The notes below the pieces were generated by a model that was not told the origin of the DNA, did no database searches, and saw nothing but the letters and a program-made list of their open reading frames with translations. DNA of 55,934 nt from a virus: positions 1-55,934 of IMG/VR virus record IMGVR_UViG_3300042301_000713; one strand, given 5' to 3'. Below, piece after piece: positions 1 to 5,803 of the stretch. Each line of letters opens with the position of its first letter. The stretch's first letter is position 1. Position numbers and translations under genes: made by a program.

Positions 1-1
1 T

Positions 2-682
2 TCTGGATGGATAGGATTAACAGATGAAGTGACTGAGGGTACTTGGAGATGGGTGACAGGAGAAACTTACTCTTATAAAAACTGGAACTCTGGAGAACCT
101 AATAACGCAGGTAACGAAGACTATGTACAGTTTGTATCTAATGGTAGGTGGAATGACTTACCCAACAATGTTTCATTACCTTACGTGCTAGAATTTAACT
201 ATGTAGTTACAACTTCTTCTTGGGCACTCTACAAAACTATCTATACTAACTCTTCGGGTTACTATTCTATTTCTGAAACTTATGATCCTTCTAAGGAATA
301 CTACATTGAGATAGTAGCACCTACTAGAGTTCAGGCTTACACTAACACAGACATCCAAGCAGTCTCTAACATCATCTTAGGAAAAACTACAATCAACGGA
401 CTTTCCTATCACAGATTTGATCTAAACGATGATGGAAGAATAAACATAGCAGACAAGTATTATGTAGCTGCAAGGAAAGCTGGTAGGTTTTCTAGGTGGA
501 GAATAGCACCTGACGTAAGAATCTTTACTACAGCTCAATACAATGCTATAGTGTCCTCTAAAGTGAACACACGTGTAACTTATCCTGGAGTTTCTACTTA
601 CACTACAACTACTCTAACTACAGGAGGAACTTTAAATCTATATTTGATAGCTCCTGGCTATGCTGGAGCAGTAACTTATTAA
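2..682 (+). CDS. C-type lectin plus dockerin-like adhesin, 5' partial
   Basis: The reading frame is open from base 2, so the true start lies outside the window and the GTG at 29 need not be used. The first 65 or so residues read as the C-terminal half of a C-type lectin domain: WIGL at 3-6, the sugar/calcium-type EPN triad at 32-34 and WND at 50-52. A calcium-loop segment, DLNDDGRINIAD at 140-151, resembles a dockerin-type repeat. A role in binding host-surface glycans, as a tail fibre or other virion adhesin, is inferred from these folds. C-type lectin folds are also the usual targets of diversity-generating retroelements, but no reverse transcriptase or template repeat is visible here. The next gene starts two bases after the stop. 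Confidence 0.7.
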   Translation, partial: SGWIGLTDEVTEGTWRWVTGETYSYKNWNSGEPNNAGNEDYVQFVSNGRWNDLPNNVSLPYVLEFNYVVTTSSWALYKTIYTNSSGYYSISETYDPSKEYYIEIVAPTRVQAYTNTDIQAVSNIILGKTTINGLSYHRFDLNDDGRINIADKYYVAARKAGRFSRWRIAPDVRIFTTAQYNAIVSSKVNTRVTYPGVSTYTTTTLTTGGTLNLYLIAPGYAGAVTY

Positions 683-684
683 TC

Positions 685-1131
685 ATGAAAAAACTATTTA
701 TACTTTCGTTTCTAGTCACTATGATGACTTCTCTGAGTGCTCAATGCTATAAAGTTGACACTGTAACATCAATTGCTTCTGTAACAGAGATAGGAGGAAG
801 ACCTATAATCTTTGGAGCACAAACAACTCTAGAAGAAATCGCTTCTTCAAAGTACCAACTATGTAATGAGGGCAGTCCTATTTCAGGAACAATCAAATCC
901 ATTGCTATGCCTGAAGAACTCTTAAATATCGTAGGGTTACAATTTCTCAAGAGAGACTATATTGTAGTTACTGAGATAAATCTAAATGGAGTAATTGTTC
1001 TTGGAGAGGCTAAAAAGACTGTCTATGTTAATGCTATGTTTGTTTCTGTAGAAGGAATTCCTCATAACAGAAAAGCTTATTCTAAGGCATTAGAGAAGTC
1101 TTTTAAGAATGGATTTGAAAATTTGAAATAG
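685..1131 (+). CDS. small secreted protein with signal peptide, function unknown
   Basis: This 148-residue protein starts with a clear Sec signal peptide: KK, a hydrophobic core FILSFLVTMM, then SLSAQ, a cleavage context common in Bacteroidota. C21 does not sit in a good lipobox, so signal peptidase I cleavage is more likely than lipidation. The mature part is mixed alpha/beta and ends in a basic helix with no catalytic motif that I recognise. It lies two bases after the lectin-type gene, so the two are probably co-transcribed. Export to the periplasm suggests a role at the host envelope, such as superinfection exclusion or lysis timing, but this is inference. It is the only gene in the window that ends in TAG. 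Confidence 0.75.
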   Translation: MKKLFILSFLVTMMTSLSAQCYKVDTVTSIASVTEIGGRPIIFGAQTTLEEIASSKYQLCNEGSPISGTIKSIAMPEELLNIVGLQFLKRDYIVVTEINLNGVIVLGEAKKTVYVNAMFVSVEGIPHNRKAYSKALEKSFKNGFENLK

Positions 1132-1140
1132 TTTTTGTTC

Positions 1141-1157
1141 CTTCTCATTCTGAGAAG
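1141..1157 (+). terminator. hairpin after the secreted-protein gene
   Basis: A perfect 7-bp stem (CTTCTCA / TGAGAAG) with a 3-base loop lies 10 bases after the stop of the secreted-protein gene. It is followed by a weak T-rich stretch (tagtctatttt), not a clean U tract, so termination on the plus strand may be partial. It could also form the 3' end of the minus-strand RNA proposed for this gap. Confidence 0.4.
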
Positions 1158-1428
1158 TAGTCTATTTTGACTTTCTATTCTAACTTATATTGCAGCAGTT
1201 TTTAACCAAATAGCTCTCGGAGAATCCCTCTGAGCTAAGTCTCTGTTCTGTCCACTTATTGCCTACGGTCTATTACTTGTAGGTCAGAGCACTGCAAACT
1301 TCGTTAGAACATTTTGACACTATCGGAGAAAACCAATTTCACCTCTGAGGGCTACTCTCACAATCCAACTTCTAGCAGATTACTTTTTAATCCTCGTCTG
1401 CGAACATTAAGAAATGGTGTCGGGGTAA
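1141..1428 (-). ncRNA. candidate structured non-coding RNA in the 1132-1497 gap
   Basis: The 366 bases from 1132 to 1497 contain no credible gene. On the minus strand a TATATTTG box (1429-1436) is followed by about 290 bases rich in possible helices: a GCA+GATTA / TAATC+TGC stem with a bulge, a CCTAC / GTAGG stem, an AGCTC / GAGCT stem, and the perfect hairpin at 1141-1157. A motif, CTCAGAGG then TCTCCGA, appears twice in the putative transcript. It does not match tRNA, tmRNA or RNase P consensus that I know. The boundaries are approximate, no U tract follows the last hairpin on this strand, and the call rests on inspection only. Confidence 0.35.
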
Positions 1429-1436
1429 CAAATATA
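1429..1436 (-). promoter_or_regulatory. possible -7 box TATATTTG for the minus-strand RNA
   Basis: On the minus strand this matches TAnnTTTG exactly and directly precedes the gene-free, helix-rich region. No good TTG element is seen 19-20 bases upstream, so it is weaker than the plus-strand promoters of this window. Confidence 0.35.
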
Positions 1437-1497
1437 AAGTGACTTACTGGTAAGTAGACATGCATGTTGAAAATTTGTGAAAGAATTCTTGCTTAAC

Positions 1498-1770
1498 TTA
1501 AAGTCCAGCTACATTCTGAGCATGCATGTAATCTGTTTGTTGCATAGGTTGATCATCTCCTAGAATAGACTCTAGAGCATAGTCGATGTAATCAAACAAC
1601 ATCTCTTCTGTGTACTTCTTTCTATAGGTAAAGTCTTTGAAGCCTTGGTACAAAGCATCTTTAAATCCTCCTATATCTCCTGCTATCTTGACCTCTTCAT
1701 CCTGCAAGGCTAAAAGGAAGAACTCAAACACTTCTTCCGAGGTCGGTTTTTTAACTTTTTCCATTGACAT
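1498..1770 (-). CDS. small acidic protein of unknown function, only minus-strand gene
   Basis: This 90-residue protein is acidic and mostly helical (EEVFEFFLLALQDEE, EEMLFDYIDYALESIL). The start gives MSMEKV, with a second possible Met at residue 3. It runs opposite to every other gene in the window and has its own TATATTTG box just upstream at 1789-1796. Its length and protein-like composition argue against chance. I do not recognise the family. Its position at the turn between the adhesin genes and the packaging operon would suit an early or regulatory protein, but nothing in the sequence proves that. Confidence 0.65.
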   Translation of the reverse strand: MSMEKVKKPTSEEVFEFFLLALQDEEVKIAGDIGGFKDALYQGFKDFTYRKKYTEEMLFDYIDYALESILGDDQPMQQTDYMHAQNVAGL

Positions 1771-1788
1771 AGCAGTATCTGTTTAATA

Positions 1789-1796
1789 CAAATATA
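1789..1796 (-). promoter_or_regulatory. -7 box TATATTTG for the minus-strand gene
   Basis: An exact TAnnTTTG box on the minus strand lies 18 bases upstream of the ATG at 1770. A clear TTG element at the usual spacing is not seen. It diverges from the plus-strand promoter at 1928-1957. Confidence 0.5.
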
Positions 1797-1927
1797 CTCT
1801 TAAATCTAGTTTTGTCTATAGTGTTCGTCTAAATCCAATCCGAACATAAAATAATTATCTAAGTTAGAAATTAGATTAACATGGCTAACATTTGATATTA
1901 GAAAGCCCTCTAGACTTAACATTAGAC

Positions 1928-1957
1928 TTGACTTTTTTTGTTACAATCGTATATTTG
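1928..1957 (+). promoter_or_regulatory. Bacteroidota-type promoter of the packaging operon
   Basis: TTG at 1928-1930 and TATATTTG at 1950-1957 are separated by 19 bases, which fits the Bacteroidota -33/-7 consensus. The leader to the ATG at 1982 is short and A/C-rich (ccaaaaataaaccaaacc) with no Shine-Dalgarno site. It should drive 1982-8257. Confidence 0.75.
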
Positions 1958-1981
1958 TTTATCCAAAAATAAACCAAACCA

Positions 1982-2320
1982 ATGAAAGTAGCACGTAAAT
2001 ACGAGGAAGGAGTCAAGTTGCATCAAGCTTATATTGATGTATTACTTAGGCTTGCAGGGTATAGGTTATCAGACCTATACACTAGTATCTTAGCCCATAG
2101 TTCATTTTACGGCACATTAGACAAAGGAGTAAAAGAAAGAATTGCAAGTGAGTTTGACACATCAATCCAAGTTATCTCTAACGGAATAACTAAATTAAGA
2201 AAGATGGGCATCTTAGAAAAAAACTCAGTCAATCCAAGACTGTGTCCTACTAGCAAGCAAGGTGTCACACTCACTTTAGTTCTTTCTACAAATAAACTAG
2301 AAGTAGCAGTTCCTGCATGA
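1982..2320 (+). CDS. winged-helix-like DNA-binding protein
   Basis: This 112-residue protein looks like a winged-helix or MarR/replication-initiator-type DNA-binding domain. Helical segments are followed by a recognition-helix-like stretch (KERIASEFDTSIQVISNGIT, residues 50-69), then KLRKMGILEKN, which is typical of the turn into a wing. It is the first gene of the packaging operon and its stop overlaps the next start (ATGA). A role in regulation or in recognising DNA for packaging is possible. No residue-level signature fixes the function. Confidence 0.65.
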   Translation: MKVARKYEEGVKLHQAYIDVLLRLAGYRLSDLYTSILAHSSFYGTLDKGVKERIASEFDTSIQVISNGITKLRKMGILEKNSVNPRLCPTSKQGVTLTLVLSTNKLEVAVPA

Positions 2321-2871
2321 GAGCAAGAAAAGATACATACGAAACCATCGAGATAAAGACTTTTGCTGCCTACTCAGACGTAGCTAAAGAAATGGATCTT
2401 ACTATCGACAAGGTAAGTACTGTCTATGAGTGGTATCTAAAAAAGACCATTGAAGACATAGTAGAATTGCCTACCGTAAAAGTACGATTGTCTGGCTTAG
2501 GTGTTTTAGTATTTAGTCCTAGAAGAGCTATGAAGTTAATCTCTAAGAAACTTAAGTCTGAATACCTTCTGACTTTGGAACCTAGAGAAGACCTAACAGC
2601 AATGAGAGGTTATGCTAACTACTACATGCTTGAGAACTGGCTTGAACTATTTAAAGCAAGATACGAAAGAGCAAAGTCCAAAAAATTGTACAACGATGTA
2701 CTAGTAACCTACATGGACAGAACCTATGAATCCCAAGTAATAAACCACCAGAAATTATATGAATCCTTACAAAGAGTACATGGCCCTGAGCCTGAAGGGG
2801 CTAAAGAATTTGAACAAAGTATTGGAGGGAGTAGCGACGAAGACAGCCAACCAATTCAAACTACTGAGTGA
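2317..2871 (+). CDS. HU/IHF-like DNA-binding protein
   Basis: Of the 184 residues, the first 75 or so resemble the HU/IHF fold: a two-helix N-terminal part (SDVAKEMDLTIDKVSTVYEW) and the beta-turn signature VKVRLSGLGVLVFSPRRA, comparable with the V+LPGFGTF motif of HU proteins. The rest is helical and basic, with an acidic/Gln-rich tail. HU/IHF-like proteins are known in crAss-like phages. Binding or bending phage DNA near the packaging machinery is a reasonable inference. The start overlaps the previous stop by four bases, and the 3' end is overlapped by the zinc-ribbon gene in another frame. Confidence 0.6.
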   Translation: MRARKDTYETIEIKTFAAYSDVAKEMDLTIDKVSTVYEWYLKKTIEDIVELPTVKVRLSGLGVLVFSPRRAMKLISKKLKSEYLLTLEPREDLTAMRGYANYYMLENWLELFKARYERAKSKKLYNDVLVTYMDRTYESQVINHQKLYESLQRVHGPEPEGAKEFEQSIGGSSDEDSQPIQTTE

Positions 2872-3136
2872 TGAAAAACAGAACATTATCGCAGAGCGAA
2901 TGGACATTTGTATCGCTTGTCCCTACAATTCAGCAAACGCAATCACTTCTCCCGAATATGTACAACTCACGGGCAAGCACTACGAGACTAGTAGAGACGA
3001 ACTTCACTGTTCGTTTTGTGGCTGCGTCTGTACCTACAAAACAGCATCTCTATCTTCGAATTGTGGAGTAGAGACTTGGAATGCAGAACATCCTTTACAT
3101 AAAATAGAATTAAAATGGAAAAGCACAGAAAAGTAA
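2759..3136 (+). CDS. cysteine-rich zinc-ribbon-like small phage protein
   Basis: This 125-residue protein carries ICIACP (C51, C54) and CSFCGCVC (C84, C87, C89, C91) plus C102. It resembles the small phage zinc-ribbon family with CxxC ... CxxCGC ... C followed by a W. Family members usually have a helix just before the first CxxC. That helix is here (DEKQNIIAERMDIC), so the upstream start is preferred even though it makes the gene overlap the previous one by 113 bases. A second Met at 2780 is also possible. Zn binding is inferred from the Cys spacing. The role is unknown. Confidence 0.7.
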   Translation: MNPYKEYMALSLKGLKNLNKVLEGVATKTANQFKLLSDEKQNIIAERMDICIACPYNSANAITSPEYVQLTGKHYETSRDELHCSFCGCVCTYKTASLSSNCGVETWNAEHPLHKIELKWKSTEK

Positions 3137-3252
3137 CTAATTCAACTATCAAGAATGGTTGCGACAAAAGACCAGGCAGCAAGTGTGGAGTTCAGATCTA
3201 CTTCTTGCCAGCCGACAAACCTCTAACACAGGTTTCCTCTAAAGCAAAATAA
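3115..3252 (+). CDS. 45-residue small protein
   Basis: A short gene is squeezed between its neighbours: ATG at 3115 overlaps the previous gene by 22 bases, and its TAA (3250-3252) is one base before the next ATG. The protein begins MEKHRKV, is basic, and has two cysteines (CDKRPGSKC). The tight packing on both sides and the lack of any other gene in 3137-3253 make it credible. Function unknown. Confidence 0.6.
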   Translation: MEKHRKVTNSTIKNGCDKRPGSKCGVQIYFLPADKPLTQVSSKAK

Positions 3253-3253
3253 G

Positions 3254-3460
3254 ATGACAGACAACCAACCAAATACCAGTCAACCTTATGTGAACTTTAC
3301 TTTGCAAGATAACTTATTCGAGACGTTTAAGATATTTTGGAAAGCAGGGTTCTCTTACAGTAAAACAGGTAGAGACGAAGACTTCTACGCACGTGTGCTA
3401 GAAGATATTATGAATTTACCTCAAGATGAATTCCTAAAAAAATACTCAGATGGCCGTTAA
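3254..3460 (+). CDS. 68-residue small protein, function unknown
   Basis: This is a compact, acidic, probably helical protein (FETFKIFWKAGFSY, then RVLEDIMNLPQDEFLKKY). It starts one base after the previous stop and overlaps the next gene by 11 bases, so it belongs to the packaging operon. It is not recognised from sequence. Its position just ahead of the terminase suggests a packaging accessory. Confidence 0.65.
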   Translation: MTDNQPNTSQPYVNFTLQDNLFETFKIFWKAGFSYSKTGRDEDFYARVLEDIMNLPQDEFLKKYSDGR

Positions 3461-3767
3461 GAAGAATAGTTATGTAGACTTCGAGTTAGAATGGTTGCAA
3501 GAAAAAGCAGACCAACTAAAAACGTATGTAGACAATAATCCTTTTCACGAGTTAGTCGACAGACTTGCTTGGAAATCTACCGCTAATGGTGGACAGATGC
3601 CTTTGGTAGTAGCAACTATTGAAGCACAGATAAAGTCCCTTACTCAAGCGTTAAAAGATTACGCTCAAATTATTGAGGTAATAGATAAGCTGAGAGAGAA
3701 AGAAGAACAGAAAGCAGAAGCTAGAGGTTCTCAAGAGATCAACGGTAAGATGAAACAATTCAATTGA
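3450..3767 (+). CDS. helical protein upstream of terminase, possible small terminase
   Basis: This 105-residue, almost fully helical protein has a charged coiled-coil C-terminal half (IEAQIKSLTQALKDYAQIIE, then KLREKEEQKAEARG). It ends one base before the large terminase start. Small terminase subunits often sit here and are short and coiled-coil rich, but no DNA-binding helix-turn-helix is obvious, so this is only a candidate. Confidence 0.5.
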   Translation: MAVKKNSYVDFELEWLQEKADQLKTYVDNNPFHELVDRLAWKSTANGGQMPLVVATIEAQIKSLTQALKDYAQIIEVIDKLREKEEQKAEARGSQEINGKMKQFN

Positions 3768-3768
3768 T

Positions 3769-5778
3769 ATGTATCCTAATCTAGACAGTCCTGAATTCCT
3801 AATCAATGTACACAACCTCCCTGACATAGGTTCAGAGGAGTATGATGCATTTTGGGAAAACGAGGACAAAAAGATTACTGAAGGTGTTACTATCAATGGA
3901 TTCTATTTCTCCCCTTTTATTTACTGGCACTTAAACTACTGGTCTATTTATGTAGACACTATGATAGGTAAGCGTCAAGTTCGTAAACTAGATAAGCCTC
4001 AATTGTGGGATACCTACTTAGCAGTAGATGAAACTATTCACAAAGCTGAAAATCACGAGGACGGAAAGAAAGGTGTTGTAATGGTAGGATCTCGACGTAT
4101 CTCTAAGTCAGTTCTTACTTCTTCTTACATGGCTCACAAAGCCATCACACAGAAGGGTTCTGATAACTTGATATCTGCGCTTAACCAACCTGACTTAAAA
4201 GTAATCACAGACTACGTAGACTTAGGTCTTAGAAACCTTCCTGACTATTTTAGATTTCCTCGTATTGAGGATGACTGGAAGAGGCAGGTAACTTTAGGAT
4301 TTAAAGATAAAAGAACTAACGCTCGTAATGAGTGGTCTAAGTTCCACGTACGAAACTTTGATGAAGGTAACAATACAGAAGCAGCGGCAGGTCTTACTCT
4401 GTCTTCGTTTCTTTTAGAAGAAGGAGGAAAAGGAAAGATCCTTTCTTGCTTAGCGGCAACTACTCCATGTTTCGATAGTCCTTATGGATGGCGTTGTTCT
4501 CCTTTTGTAATTGGAACATCTGGAGATATGACTAAGGCAGCTGACCTAGAAGAATTATTCAATAACCCTGAAGCCTATAATTTCCTTCCTGTAGAATCTA
4601 ACGAGACAGGAAAGTCTTACGGACTCTTTATCCCAGGCACACGTTCTTTGAAAGTACCCAAGGAAGAAACTCCCTTAGGACTTTTCTTAGGTAAGGAAGA
4701 ACCTTCTGAGTTAGATCTAATTAAAATCTGGGTAGCAGACGAAGAGAAAGGAAAAGAACTTATTCTAAAATCTAGAGAACAGACTAAGAAATCAAATGGA
4801 TTAGAGGCTTACTTAAAAGAAGTAATGTACTATCCTTTGAACCACGAAGAGTGTTTCTTAGAATTGTCTCAGAACATTTTCCCAGTAGACTTACTTCAAG
4901 AACAACTACAAAAACTAACCGCTCAAGAAATCCAAGCAGACAACGTAGAACTCTACACTAATGCTGAAGGAAAGATTCGACATAAGTTTACAGACAAAAA
5001 GCCTGTTTCTAACTTTCCTGTTAAACCATCTGATCCAATTGAGGGTTGTATACAGATTTGGGAATATCCTATCTCAGAAGCCCCCTATGGACTTTATACA
5101 GCAGGAACGGATCCATACAAACAATCACAAGCTCACTACTCAACTTCTTTGGGATCTACTTACATTTATAAGAGGGTTCACAATCTATCAGGAGAAGGGT
5201 GGCAGAATATGGTTGTTGCTTGTTATACAGGTCGTCCTAAGAAGATTGAGACTTGGTATGAAAATACTAAGATGCTTCTTAAGTATTACAATGCTAAGAG
5301 TCTTTGTGAAAACATGGACTACGGTTTTATCCAGCACTGTGTAGATAAGAACGAGTCTCCTAAAGTTCTAGAGAAGACACCTAAGTTCCTAAACGATATC
5401 CACCCTAACTCTACGGTTAATCGTGACTATGGTATTCACATGACCAAAGACATTAAAAACTATCTGATGTCTCTTATCATCGAATACATTACAGAAGTCG
5501 TAGACGTAGAAAGAGATGAGGAAGGAACTATTGTAAAAGAACGCTTAGGAGTTACTAGAATCCTAGATCCTATTTTAATTAAAGAGTTAATCAAGTTCAC
5601 ACCTAAATTAAACGTTGACCGAGTTATATCTTTTGGACTAACTCTAGCTATGGCTAAGAGTCTTACTACTCAAGTTGTAATCTCTAACGCTAGTGATGAC
5701 AATAGAATCCAAGCTTACTTTAGGGAAAGAAAAGGAAACTCACTATTTCGTACATCCTCTTCTCCCTTCCGTTATTAA
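3769..5778 (+). CDS. terL: terminase large subunit
   Basis: The 669-residue packaging motor pumps DNA into the prohead through the portal and cuts it. The ATPase half has a P-loop variant GSRRISKS (residues 107-114, K113) and a Walker B-like SFLLEEGG with acidic E217/E218. The nuclease half has AGTDPY (D448) and CENMD (E514/D517), which fit RNase H-fold metal ligands of terminases. Length and layout agree with TerL proteins of crAss-like and related phages. It is followed after 25 bases by the portal gene, as expected for a packaging module. Confidence 0.92.
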   Translation: MYPNLDSPEFLINVHNLPDIGSEEYDAFWENEDKKITEGVTINGFYFSPFIYWHLNYWSIYVDTMIGKRQVRKLDKPQLWDTYLAVDETIHKAENHEDGKKGVVMVGSRRISKSVLTSSYMAHKAITQKGSDNLISALNQPDLKVITDYVDLGLRNLPDYFRFPRIEDDWKRQVTLGFKDKRTNARNEWSKFHVRNFDEGNNTEAAAGLTLSSFLLEEGGKGKILSCLAATTPCFDSPYGWRCSPFVIGTSGDMTKAADLEELFNNPEAYNFLPVESNETGKSYGLFIPGTRSLKVPKEETPLGLFLGKEEPSELDLIKIWVADEEKGKELILKSREQTKKSNGLEAYLKEVMYYPLNHEECFLELSQNIFPVDLLQEQLQKLTAQEIQADNVELYTNAEGKIRHKFTDKKPVSNFPVKPSDPIEGCIQIWEYPISEAPYGLYTAGTDPYKQSQAHYSTSLGSTYIYKRVHNLSGEGWQNMVVACYTGRPKKIETWYENTKMLLKYYNAKSLCENMDYGFIQHCVDKNESPKVLEKTPKFLNDIHPNSTVNRDYGIHMTKDIKNYLMSLIIEYITEVVDVERDEEGTIVKERLGVTRILDPILIKELIKFTPKLNVDRVISFGLTLAMAKSLTTQVVISNASDDNRIQAYFRERKGNSLFRTSSSPFRY

Positions 5779-5803
5779 CTAAAACTAAAACAAATATACT
5801 AAA

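Noticed and set aside
2-682. Diversity-generating retroelement target, suggested by the C-type lectin fold
   Set aside because: No reverse transcriptase and no near-copy of the lectin sequence as a template repeat is visible in this window.
1207-1247. tRNA D-arm-like sequence (TTAGCTCAG ... GAGCT) on the minus strand
   Set aside because: The loop is too long and no T-arm, anticodon arm or acceptor stem can be found around it.
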